From Rhizobium sp. SL42 (GTDB lineage: Bacteria > Pseudomonadota > Alphaproteobacteria > Rhizobiales > Rhizobiaceae), in assembly GCF_021729845.1 (NCBI RefSeq), contig NZ_CP063397.1, positions 1,192,001-1,256,000 on the forward strand: a stretch of DNA of 64,000 nt, given 5' to 3'. This document shows positions 17,463-24,796 of this stretch, in pieces; within the stretch, counting starts at the first letter, position 1; the number at the start of each line of letters is the position of its first letter. A program made the position numbers and the translations under genes. The notes beneath the pieces are model-generated. The model was not told the DNA's origin. It saw nothing but the letters and a program-made list of their open reading frames with translations, and did not search any database.

Positions 17463-17742
17463 CGAAATGTCCTGGGGAATTCGGCAGGCGGGTGGGTGGA
17501 CCGTTTGGCGGTGTGGCGTGGTTTCTATCCGATTCACGATGGCTGCGAAATCGTCACCTGTGCTTTCGCCGCTCGACGTTTGGCCGGCAATATACAGGCG
17601 TCAGCCGCACCGATTGTTCCACGTCTCGTCCCATTCGCGGATCACGATGGTGTGAGGCGACTTTCCTCCGCTGCCGTGAAACCTATTTCGCCACGAGAGC
17701 TTGGCTTGCCGGGCACTGGAGTTTTCAACGAAGGAGTTTTCG

Positions 17743-18726
17743 ATGATTTCGCTAAAAAGACGAATGTTGTTGGGTGGCGCGGGCGTCGCGCTTGCATCGC
17801 CGATGATCATGGCCGCAGCCAGCGCGCAGACCGGAGCCGACACTTCCATGGATATCAACCATGCCATGCCGCCCGAAACCCATCGCTTCAAGGTCGGCAA
17901 GTTCGAGATCGTCGTCGTCAAGGATGGTGCGCGGCCCTCGGACAATCCGCAGGAGATTTTCGGAACCAACCAGACGCCGGAAGTCGTGGGCGCCCTGCTC
18001 GAAGCCAATTTCCTGCCGGCCGACAAGTTCGTCAACAGCTTCTCCCCGACCCTGGTCAACACCGGTTCGGAGGTCATCCTGTTTGATACCGGGTTCGGCG
18101 AAGGGGGACGTGCTAATGGCAATGGCCGTTTGCTCGAGGGGCTGACCGCTGCCGGCTACAAGCGTGAGGACGTCACCATCGTCGTGCTCACCCATATGCA
18201 TGGCGACCATATCGGCGGCCTGATGGAAGGCGGCAAGCCGGCCTTTCCGAACGCCCGTTATGTCACGGGTCAGGCGGAATACGATTTCTGGGTCGATCCG
18301 GCCCGTGCCGGTACGCCTGCGGAAGGGGGCCACAAGGGCGTGCTCGCCAATGTGAAGCCGCTTGCCGAGAAGATGACCTTCATCGGCGATGGTGGCGAGG
18401 TTGTCTCGGGCGTGACTGGCATGGCCGCCTTCGGTCACTCTCCGGGCCACATGATCTACAGCGTGGAATCGGAAGGCAGACAGCTGGTGCTGACCGCCGA
18501 TACGGCAAACCATTTCGTGCTGTCGCTGCAGCGGCCGGACTGGGAAGTGCGTTTCGACATGGACAAGGCCGCCGCTGCCGCAAGCCGCAAGAAGGTCTTC
18601 GACATGCTGGCGACCGACAAGCTCGCCTTCCTCGGTTACCACATGCCGTTCCCGGCTGTCGGTTATGTCGAGAAGATCGATCAGGGCTACCGTTTCGTGC
18701 CCAAGGCCTATCAGTTCGATATCTGA
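17743..18726 (+). CDS. Secreted MBL-fold metallohydrolase
   Basis: 327 aa with a signal peptide carrying an RR pair (LKRRMLLGGAGVALASPMIM to about residue 29), so possibly Tat-exported to the periplasm. The metal-binding motif is LTHMHGDHIGG, followed by downstream His and Asp ligands (GHSPGH, LTADTANH). GAAGGAG precedes the ATG at 17743. The fold covers lactonases, phosphodiesterases and beta-lactamases; the overall layout resembles the lactonase-like group, but the substrate is not assigned. It is divergent from the MFS exporter. Confidence 0.87.
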   Translation: MISLKRRMLLGGAGVALASPMIMAAASAQTGADTSMDINHAMPPETHRFKVGKFEIVVVKDGARPSDNPQEIFGTNQTPEVVGALLEANFLPADKFVNSFSPTLVNTGSEVILFDTGFGEGGRANGNGRLLEGLTAAGYKREDVTIVVLTHMHGDHIGGLMEGGKPAFPNARYVTGQAEYDFWVDPARAGTPAEGGHKGVLANVKPLAEKMTFIGDGGEVVSGVTGMAAFGHSPGHMIYSVESEGRQLVLTADTANHFVLSLQRPDWEVRFDMDKAAAAASRKKVFDMLATDKLAFLGYHMPFPAVGYVEKIDQGYRFVPKAYQFDI

Positions 18727-18752
18727 TCTGTATCCGTCAGGTATCTGGAAAG

Positions 18753-18785
18753 GGCCTGCATGCGCACGAGAGCGCCGTGCAGGCC
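18753..18785. terminator. Hairpin between convergent genes
   Basis: GGCCTGCA (18753-18760) and TGCAGGCC (18778-18785) form an eight-pair stem around a GC-rich loop, between the rightward MBL gene and the leftward DUF1476 gene. There is no good T-run on either side, so terminator function is only suggested by position. Confidence 0.4.
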
Positions 18786-18807
18786 TTGAACCTCGGGACG
18801 GTAGCCT

Positions 18808-19119
18808 TTAGCGACCCTTGTAAAGATCCTCGGCTGCCGTGCGCAGCATAGAGACCATGCGGTCTTGAATGTCGGTGTCGAGCACGGCCACGCCGGCTGC
18901 ATCGAAATCGTGGCGCAGGCGTTCCAGCACCTTGTGCTCGCCTTCGACTGCCGTCATCGCCAGCTCCTTGGCATAGGCCTCGCCGTCGCCGGCGCCGATC
19001 ACGGATGCCGCCCAGAGCCCGATCAGCGCATTGCGGCGCGCTTCCGTCTTGAACAGGAGTTCCTGATCGCGGGCAAATTGGTTCTCGTGCGCAACTGCGC
19101 GTTTTCTGATTGCTGTCAT
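18808..19119 (-). CDS. DUF1476 protein, F1-ATPase inhibitor zeta-like
   Basis: 103 aa matching DUF1476: AHENQFARDQELLFKTEARR then NALIGLWAASVIG and EAYAKELAMTAVEGE, followed by a helical tail with VLERLRHDFDAAGV. In Paracoccus the family member is the zeta subunit that inhibits the F1Fo-ATPase; in rhizobia the inhibitory strength varies. Cytoplasmic, single gene, convergent with the MBL-fold gene. Confidence 0.8.
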   Translation of the reverse strand: MTAIRKRAVAHENQFARDQELLFKTEARRNALIGLWAASVIGAGDGEAYAKELAMTAVEGEHKVLERLRHDFDAAGVAVLDTDIQDRMVSMLRTAAEDLYKGR

Positions 19120-19439
19120 GTGTCGTGTCCCCGTTTTGATCTTGCTTTTTATTCAGATGCCGGCCGTTTTCGGCGCGATCCAGGCTCTTCTAGCGGAGAA
19201 CACTTGAAGATCTCTTCATTAGCATGATTTAATTCTCGTTAAACGCGAGTTTTGATCGCTTCGAAGACGCGGCAGGGTGCAGAAAAGCAGGCGCCGCGCG
19301 TGAAAACCATTTTGCTATTCCCTTCCTGTCATGAACGTGTTACCAGCCCTCGCCAACTTCCAAGCAGTTTTTGCAGGAGCAGCCGGACGTATAAATCGTC
19401 CCGGAGCCTCCGGCTTTTTATCAAACGAAGGAAATGGCA
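19120..19439. other. Divergent intergenic region upstream of guaB
   Basis: Some 320 bases between the divergent DUF1476 and guaB genes with no gene. It should contain both promoters. The main structured feature is the hairpin with T-run just before the guaB ribosome site, listed separately. Confidence 0.5.
19401..19420 (+). promoter_or_regulatory. Terminator-like hairpin in the guaB leader
   Basis: CCGGAG-C-CTCCGG (19401-19413) is a perfect six-pair inverted repeat with a one-base centre, followed by CTTTTTA. It lies only about eight bases before the guaB Shine-Dalgarno. The tight loop means at most five pairs can form. It could be an attenuator or end a short upstream transcript; no antiterminator was identified. 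Confidence 0.4.
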
Positions 19440-20930
19440 ATGGCACGGATCGTAATTTCGGCAACCGGCGCAGAAGCGCTTACCTTTGACGACGTGCTGC
19501 TGCAGCCTGGCCATTCCGAGATCATGCCGGGCCAGACCAATATCTCCACACGGATTGCAAAGGACATCGACCTGTCGCTGCCGATCCTGTCGTCGGCCAT
19601 GGACACGGTCACCGAGAGCCGTCTGGCGATTGCCATGGCGCAGTCCGGCGGCATGGGCGTCATCCATCGCAACCTGACCCCGATCGAGCAGGCCGAAGAG
19701 GTCCGCCAGGTCAAGAAGTTCGAGAGCGGCATGGTCGTCAATCCGGTGACCATCGGCCCGGACGCGACGCTGGCCGAAGCGCTGTCGCTGATGAAGGCGC
19801 ATGGTATCTCTGGCATCCCGGTTGTCGAAAATGGCGGCCGCCCGGGCCGTCTCGTCGGCATCCTGACCAACCGCGACGTCCGCTTCGCTTCCGATCCGAC
19901 CCAGAAGATCTACGAACTGATGACCCGCGAAAACCTGATCACGGTTCGCGACGGTGTCGAACAGGGTGAGGCCAAACGCCTGCTGCACGCCCATCGCATC
20001 GAGAAGCTGGTGGTCGTCGACAATGAAGGCCGTTGCGTCGGCCTGATCACCGTCAAGGACATCGAGAAGTCGCAGCTCAACCCGAATGCCGCCAAGGATG
20101 CCCAGGGCCGCCTGCGCGTCGCCGCCGCCATCTCCACCGGCGATGACGGCCGCGAACGTGCCGAGCGCCTGATCGAGGCCGGCGTCGACGTCATCGTCGT
20201 CGACACTGCCCATGGCCATAGCCAGAAGGTCCTCGACGCGGTTGCCGAAGTGAAGAAGATGTCGAATGCCATTCGCATCATCGCCGGCAATGTCGCCACC
20301 AGCGAAGGCACCCGTGCCCTGATCGACAACGGCGCCGATTGCGTCAAGGTCGGCATCGGCCCCGGCTCGATCTGCACCACGCGTATCGTCGCGGGCGTCG
20401 GCGTTCCGCAGCTCGCAGCCGTCATGGCGGCGGTCGAGGAGGCCAACAAGCACGGCATCCCGGTGATTGCCGATGGCGGCCTGAAGTTTTCGGGTGATGT
20501 CGCCAAGGCGATCGCTGCTGGCGCATCGGCGGTCATGGTCGGCTCGCTGCTGGCCGGCACCGACGAAAGCCCGGGCGAGGTCTATCTCTACCAGGGCCGC
20601 TCGTTCAAGGCTTACCGCGGCATGGGTTCCGTCGGCGCCATGGCGCGCGGCTCGGCCGACCGTTATTTCCAGGCGGAAGTGCGCGACACGCTGAAGCTGG
20701 TTCCGGAAGGTATCGAGGGCCAGGTTCCCTACAAAGGCCCGGTCTCAGCCGTGCTGCACCAGCTTGCCGGCGGCCTCAAGGCCGCCATGGGTTATGTCGG
20801 CGGCAAGGACATCAAGGACTTCCAGGAAAAGGCGACCTTCGTGCGCATTTCCGGCGCCGGCCTTCGCGAAAGCCATCCGCATGGCGTGACGATCACGCGC
20901 GAAAGCCCGAACTATCCCGGCGGCGCGTGA
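19440..20930 (+). CDS. guaB: Inosine-5'-monophosphate dehydrogenase
   Basis: 496 aa. GuaB oxidises IMP to XMP with NAD+, the committed step of GMP synthesis. Signature features: the N-terminal [14 protein letters not shown], two CBS domains between about residues 95 and 205, the active-site loop [14 protein letters not shown] with the catalytic Cys, and the flap region [17 protein letters not shown] lies seven bases before the ATG at 19440; an in-frame ATG at 19434 is too close to it. A strong intrinsic terminator follows the gene. Confidence 0.97.
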   Translation: MARIVISATGAEALTFDDVLLQPGHSEIMPGQTNISTRIAKDIDLSLPILSSAMDTVTESRLAIAMAQSGGMGVIHRNLTPIEQAEEVRQVKKFESGMVVNPVTIGPDATLAEALSLMKAHGISGIPVVENGGRPGRLVGILTNRDVRFASDPTQKIYELMTRENLITVRDGVEQGEAKRLLHAHRIEKLVVVDNEGRCVGLITVKDIEKSQLNPNAAKDAQGRLRVAAAISTGDDGRERAERLIEAGVDVIVVDTAHGHSQKVLDAVAEVKKMSNAIRIIAGNVATSEGTRALIDNGADCVKVGIGPGSICTTRIVAGVGVPQLAAVMAAVEEANKHGIPVIADGGLKFSGDVAKAIAAGASAVMVGSLLAGTDESPGEVYLYQGRSFKAYRGMGSVGAMARGSADRYFQAEVRDTLKLVPEGIEGQVPYKGPVSAVLHQLAGGLKAAMGYVGGKDIKDFQEKATFVRISGAGLRESHPHGVTITRESPNYPGGA

Positions 20931-20958
20931 TCTCTGAACTCCGTTACACACACCAGGG

Positions 20959-20988
20959 CCCGAAGTCGGCAACGACCTCGGGCTTTTT
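20959..20988 (+). terminator. Intrinsic terminator of guaB
   Basis: CCCGA-a-GTCG, a GCAA tetraloop, CGAC-c-TCGGG, then CTTTTT. This is a GNRA-capped hairpin with a U-tract, 29 bases after the guaB stop. Confidence 0.85.
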
Positions 20989-21018
20989 CATGAGAGTGAT
21001 TTGAACAAGGACCTTTCC

Positions 21019-21435
21019 ATGACCGGTTTCGAAATGTTCTGGCCTCTGGTCGCCCATGCCTTCCTCGTCTTCTGCCTCTATGCCCTGCTGGTCCTGCGCC
21101 GAAGCCAGGTCGTGCGTTCCGGCAAGGTCGAGCGTATCGCCTTTCGCGAAAACCTTGCCGAACCCGAGGAAAGCCGCGTGGTCAACAGCTCGATCGCCAA
21201 CCAGTTCGAGCTGCCGATCCTGTTCTATGCCGTCTCGATCCTGCTCTACATCACGCAGGCCGACAACTTGCCCGCCGTGGTACTCGCCTGGTTCTTCGTC
21301 GCAACCCGCTATGCCCATGCCTATGTGCATGTCTTCGGCAACCGGCTGCATCTGCGCCGGCCGCTGTTTGGTCTGGGTTTTGCGACGCTCGTTGTTCTCT
21401 GGGTCTGGCTTTTCGCCTGGATGGCCTTTTCGTGA
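21019..21435 (+). CDS. MAPEG-family membrane protein
   Basis: 138 aa with four hydrophobic helices (about residues 5-28, 62-82, 84-103, 116-136) and the family stretch NSSIANQFELPILFYA followed by RYAHAYVHVFGNRLHLRRP. MAPEG proteins act in glutathione and eicosanoid metabolism in eukaryotes; bacterial roles are mostly unknown. ATG 21019 has AAGGA seven bases before it; a TTG at 21001 is less likely. Confidence 0.82.
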   Translation: MTGFEMFWPLVAHAFLVFCLYALLVLRRSQVVRSGKVERIAFRENLAEPEESRVVNSSIANQFELPILFYAVSILLYITQADNLPAVVLAWFFVATRYAHAYVHVFGNRLHLRRPLFGLGFATLVVLWVWLFAWMAFS

Positions 21436-21518
21436 TCCTGCGGTAACGCAGTTTTGTCTGGGCTTGGCCGCCGGCGGGCCTATCTTCACCGATGTTGAAT
21501 TCAACGTGGGAGAAGGAC

Positions 21519-22394
21519 ATGGACAAGCCGAAGATAACCCAGGCGATGATCAACGCCTATGATGAATACACCCACCTGACGCTCGATCGTCGTGGCTTCA
21601 TGGACAAGCTGACCCGGCTCGCCGGCACGGGTGCCGCAGCCGCGGCCATCCTGCCGCTCCTGGCCGCCAACCAGGCCGGCGCCACCATCGTTCCGGAAGC
21701 AGACGACCGCCTGGACGCTCAGGACATCACCTATCCGGGTGCCGGCGGCGAGATGAAGGGTTATCTCGTGGTGCCCAAGGGCGCGACCGAAAGGCTTCCG
21801 GCGGTCATCGTCATCCATGAGAACCGCGGCCTCAATCCGCATATCCGCGATGTCGCCCGGCGCATGGCGCTCGAAGGTTTCGTGGCGCTCGCCCCGGATT
21901 TCCTGTCGCCGCTCGGCGGCACGCCGGAGAACGAGGATCAGGCCCGCGAAATGTTCTCCAAGCTCGACGTGCCGGCAACGGTTGCCAATGGCGAGGCAAC
22001 ACGTGCTTTCCTCGCCAGCCATGACAAGACCAATGGCAAGGTCGGCGCGATCGGCTTTTGCTGGGGCGGCGGCATGGTCAACCGCATGGCCGTCGCCTCG
22101 CCGGAGCTTGGTGCAGGCGTCGCCTATTATGGTGCCCAGGCGCCCGCCGAGGACGTGCCGTCGATCAAGGCGCCGCTGATGCTGCACTATGGCGGGCTCG
22201 ACGAGCGCATCAACGCCGGCATCGATGCCTACAAGGCTGCCTTGGATGCCAATGGCAAGACCTATGAGCTGTTCGTCTATGACGGCGTGAACCATGCCTT
22301 CAACAACGACACCTCGTCGGCTCGCTACGACAAGGCCGCAGCCGATCTGGCCTGGTCGCGCACCGTCGCGTTCCTCAAGACGAATCTCGCGTGA
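21519..22394 (+). CDS. Dienelactone hydrolase family protein
   Basis: 291 aa alpha/beta hydrolase. The catalytic Cys sits in GAIGFCWGGG, the Asp in YGGLDERIN, and the His in GVNHAFNND, which is the DLH triad. Residues about 25-55 are DRRGFMDKLTRLAG followed by an Ala-rich hydrophobic stretch, a Tat-like or membrane-directing segment placed unusually far from the N-terminus. GGGAG precedes the ATG at 21519; the frame from 21492 is longer. The substrate may be a lactone or an ester. Confidence 0.88.
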   Translation: MDKPKITQAMINAYDEYTHLTLDRRGFMDKLTRLAGTGAAAAAILPLLAANQAGATIVPEADDRLDAQDITYPGAGGEMKGYLVVPKGATERLPAVIVIHENRGLNPHIRDVARRMALEGFVALAPDFLSPLGGTPENEDQAREMFSKLDVPATVANGEATRAFLASHDKTNGKVGAIGFCWGGGMVNRMAVASPELGAGVAYYGAQAPAEDVPSIKAPLMLHYGGLDERINAGIDAYKAALDANGKTYELFVYDGVNHAFNNDTSSARYDKAAADLAWSRTVAFLKTNLA

Positions 22395-22468
22395 CCGGAG
22401 GTCGGCGGAGGGAGTGCCCTTCGCCGACCCGGCTGCCTCCATGACAGTCCGATGAAATTCCCGCCTTT

Positions 22469-22510
22469 TTGACACGGATCAATCACCCTCCCTCCATGCG
22501 CGCATAGTCT
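22469..22510 (+). promoter_or_regulatory. FNR/FixK box and -10 hexamer of adhA
   Basis: TTGAC-ACGG-ATCAA (22469-22482) matches the FNR/FixK consensus TTGAT-N4-ATCAA except for one arm base. A TAGTCT at 22505-22510 lies where a class II site centred at -41.5 would place the -10. This predicts oxygen-responsive control of adhA. Confidence 0.65.
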
Positions 22511-22588
22511 GCCGCCATACCCGCCGGACAATCCTGCCGGGTATGGCCCGGCCAAGTGGGCAATCGTCAATTTTGACTGGAGGATATG

Positions 22589-23617
22589 ATGGCATCGACA
22601 ATGAAGGCTGCGGTGGTGCGAGCATTCGGCAAGCCGCTGGTGATTGAAGAACATCCCATACCCGAACCCGGTCCGGGCCAGATCCTGGTGAAATACGAGG
22701 CGACGGGCGTCTGCCATACCGACCTGCATGCCGCCAATGGCGATTGGCCGGTCAAGCCCAATCCGCCGTTCATTCCCGGTCATGAAGGTGTCGGCTATGT
22801 CGCCAGGCTCGGCGCCGGCGTCTCGCGCATCAAGGAAGGCGATCGGGTCGGCGTACCGTGGCTGCACACGGCCTGCGGTTGCTGCAATCCCTGCCGGACC
22901 GGCTGGGAGACCCTGTGCGGCAGCCAGCAGAACACCGGCTATTCGGTCAACGGCACCTTTGCCCAATATGGTCTGGCAGACCCGGATTTCGTCGGCCGCC
23001 TGCCGGACAATCTCGAGTTCGGCGCGGCAGCCCCGATCCTCTGCGCCGGCGTCACCGTCTACAAGGGCCTGAAGGAAACCGAAGTGCGCCCCGGCGAATG
23101 GGTCGTCATCTCCGGCATCGGCGGCCTTGGCCACATGGCCGTCCAATATGCCAAGGCCATGGGCATGCATGTCGCCGCCGCCGATATCTTCGATGACAAG
23201 CTGAAACTTGCCAGGGAACTCGGCGCCGATGTCGTCGTCAATGGCACGGCCGAGGATGCGATCGAACAGGTGCAGAAGGCGACCGGTGGCGTGCATGGCG
23301 CGCTGGTCACTGCCGTCTCGCCCAAGGCGATGGAGCAGGCCTATGGCTTCCTGCGCTCGAAGGGCACCATGGCCCTGGTCGGCCTGCCTCCGGGTTTCAT
23401 CTCGCTGCCGGTTTTCGAAACGGTGCTCAAGCGCATCACCGTACGCGGCTCGATCGTCGGCACCCGACAGGATCTCGAGGAAAGCCTGCAGTTCGCTGGC
23501 GAAGGCAAGGTGGCCTCGCATTTCTCCTGGGACAAGATCGAGAACATCAACGACATCTTCAAGCGCATGGAGAAGGGCCAGATAGACGGCCGTATCGTGC
23601 TGGACCTGGCGGCCTGA
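22589..23617 (+). CDS. adhA: Zinc-dependent alcohol dehydrogenase, AdhA type
   Basis: 342 aa. It interconverts primary alcohols and aldehydes with NAD(H). Catalytic zinc ligands are seen in TGVCHTDLHAANGDW and PGHEGVGYV with a later Cys; the structural zinc site is CGCCNPCRTGWETLC. The dinucleotide motif is ISGIGGLGHMAVQYAKAMG. TGGAGGA before the start favours the ATG at 22589 over 22586. The upstream FNR/FixK box fits a role in low-oxygen fermentation. A strong hairpin terminator follows. Confidence 0.93.
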   Translation: MASTMKAAVVRAFGKPLVIEEHPIPEPGPGQILVKYEATGVCHTDLHAANGDWPVKPNPPFIPGHEGVGYVARLGAGVSRIKEGDRVGVPWLHTACGCCNPCRTGWETLCGSQQNTGYSVNGTFAQYGLADPDFVGRLPDNLEFGAAAPILCAGVTVYKGLKETEVRPGEWVVISGIGGLGHMAVQYAKAMGMHVAAADIFDDKLKLARELGADVVVNGTAEDAIEQVQKATGGVHGALVTAVSPKAMEQAYGFLRSKGTMALVGLPPGFISLPVFETVLKRITVRGSIVGTRQDLEESLQFAGEGKVASHFSWDKIENINDIFKRMEKGQIDGRIVLDLAA

Positions 23618-23640
23618 TCGCCACATTCCCGGCAATCGTC

Positions 23641-23672
23641 AAAAGGCGGCGCATAAGAGTGCGCCGCCTTTT
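23641..23672. terminator. Bidirectional terminator after adhA
   Basis: AAAAGGCGGCGCA and TGCGCCGCCTTTT form a 13-pair stem with loop TAAGAG. T-runs arise on both strands, as suits the convergent adhA and CMD genes. Confidence 0.9.
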
Positions 23673-23710
23673 GATTATCGTGCCTCCCCATGGGCCTCTT
23701 GAGGTCCGCC

Positions 23711-24172
23711 TCAGGCAGCCGCACGCGGCTTGTCGATCGGATGCTGGAAGCGGAAACCGACGGCGAGCCGGTTCCAGACATTGATGGCCCCGATCGCGAC
23801 CGTGATGTTGGCGATTTCGGCTTCGCTGAAATGCGTCTTCAGGGCCTCGAAGTCCGCGTCCGGTGCGCCGGTGCCGACAAGATTCGTGACGGCATCGACC
23901 CAGCCGAGAAGGGCGCGTTCGCGGGCTGAATAGACCGGCGATTCCCGCCAGACCGACATCATGTTGATCCACTGCTCGGACAGCCCGTCATGGCGGGACT
24001 CCTTCACATGCATGTCGACGCAGAAGGCACAGCCGTTGATGATCGAGGCGCGCAGCTTGATCAGGTGGATTTCCGAGCGGGCAAGGCCGCTGGACTGGAC
24101 GTAGGTTTCCAGGCCGAGCACGGCCTTGAAGGCGGCCGGCGCCGCCTTCTGCATATCGATACGGGGATGCAT
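23711..24172 (-). CDS. Carboxymuconolactone decarboxylase/AhpD-like protein
   Basis: 153 aa. The redox motif INGCAFCVDMHVKE (CxxC with a following His) is that of AhpD-like CMD proteins, which can act as thiol peroxidase partners; EAEIANITVAIGAINVWNRLA is the second family segment. AAGGA seven bases upstream picks the ATG at 24172. It begins 27 bases after the Rrf2 stop and is likely cotranscribed with it, suggesting Rrf2-controlled oxidative or nitrosative stress defence. Confidence 0.87.
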   Translation of the reverse strand: MHPRIDMQKAAPAAFKAVLGLETYVQSSGLARSEIHLIKLRASIINGCAFCVDMHVKESRHDGLSEQWINMMSVWRESPVYSARERALLGWVDAVTNLVGTGAPDADFEALKTHFSEAEIANITVAIGAINVWNRLAVGFRFQHPIDKPRAAA

Positions 24173-24199
24173 GATGGTTCCTTTCAAAGGTGGGCACGC

Positions 24200-24700
24200 C
24201 TAGCGGGCGGCTTTGCGTTCGTTGATGTCGAGGAAGGCACAGCCGCGTGCGGCAATTCCCCCATCGTCTGTTGCCGTCAGATCGTTGATCAGATCCGCGA
24301 TGCTGGTTTTGCTCAGTTCCGAGCGGTAGGCCCGCTCCGCCGCCAGCATCGCGGCGGCAATCCCGCAGGGTTTGTCGAAATACCGGGCGGGAAGGGGATT
24401 GAGGCCCCGCTGGCGGATCTCGTTGCAGCGAAAGGCCGGCTGTGGTCCTTCCACGGCAATGACGATGTCGAGCAGGGTGATCTCATCGGCTGCCCGGCCG
24501 AGGCGATAACCGCCCTTCGGGCCGGGGACCGTCCCGACCAGCCCTGCCGTAGACAAGGCCTGCAGGTGTTTCAGCAGATAGCTCGGCGACACGCCATGAA
24601 ACTCCGCAAGGGCTGCGGCCGACAGCGTGCTGCCCTCTTGAAGGCTGGCCAGCATCGTCATGCAGTGGATCGCCTGTTCTATGCCGTCGCTGAGCTTCAT
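24200..24700 (-). CDS. Rrf2-family transcriptional regulator
   Basis: 166 aa. Winged helix at the N-terminus (IEQAIHCMTMLASL, then SAAALAEFHGVSPSYLLKHLQAL and PGPKGGYRLGR), followed by three Cys (FRC, KPC, RGC) that may sense redox state or hold an Fe-S cluster. GGAGGCGGTG precedes the ATG at 24700. A 27-base palindrome lies directly upstream, so autoregulation is likely. The CMD gene follows in the same direction; the divergent neighbour is the DNA-damage helicase. Confidence 0.9.
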   Translation of the reverse strand: MKLSDGIEQAIHCMTMLASLQEGSTLSAAALAEFHGVSPSYLLKHLQALSTAGLVGTVPGPKGGYRLGRAADEITLLDIVIAVEGPQPAFRCNEIRQRGLNPLPARYFDKPCGIAAAMLAAERAYRSELSKTSIADLINDLTATDDGGIAARGCAFLDINERKAAR

Positions 24701-24710
24701 CACCGCCTCC

Positions 24711-24737
24711 AATCATGGATAATGATTATCCGTGATT
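24711..24737. promoter_or_regulatory. 27-base palindrome, probable Rrf2 operator
   Basis: Arms AATCATGGATAAT and ATTATCCGTGATT around a single G match at 12 of 13 positions, with a perfect GGATAAT-G-ATTATCC core. It overlaps the region just upstream of the Rrf2 ribosome site and lies between divergent genes. Confidence 0.75.
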
Positions 24738-24796
24738 ATTGCGCCTGTCAATGCGCTTCTTTTTCGCCGCCACTGCGCTAGGTTGGCAGTGTGTTG

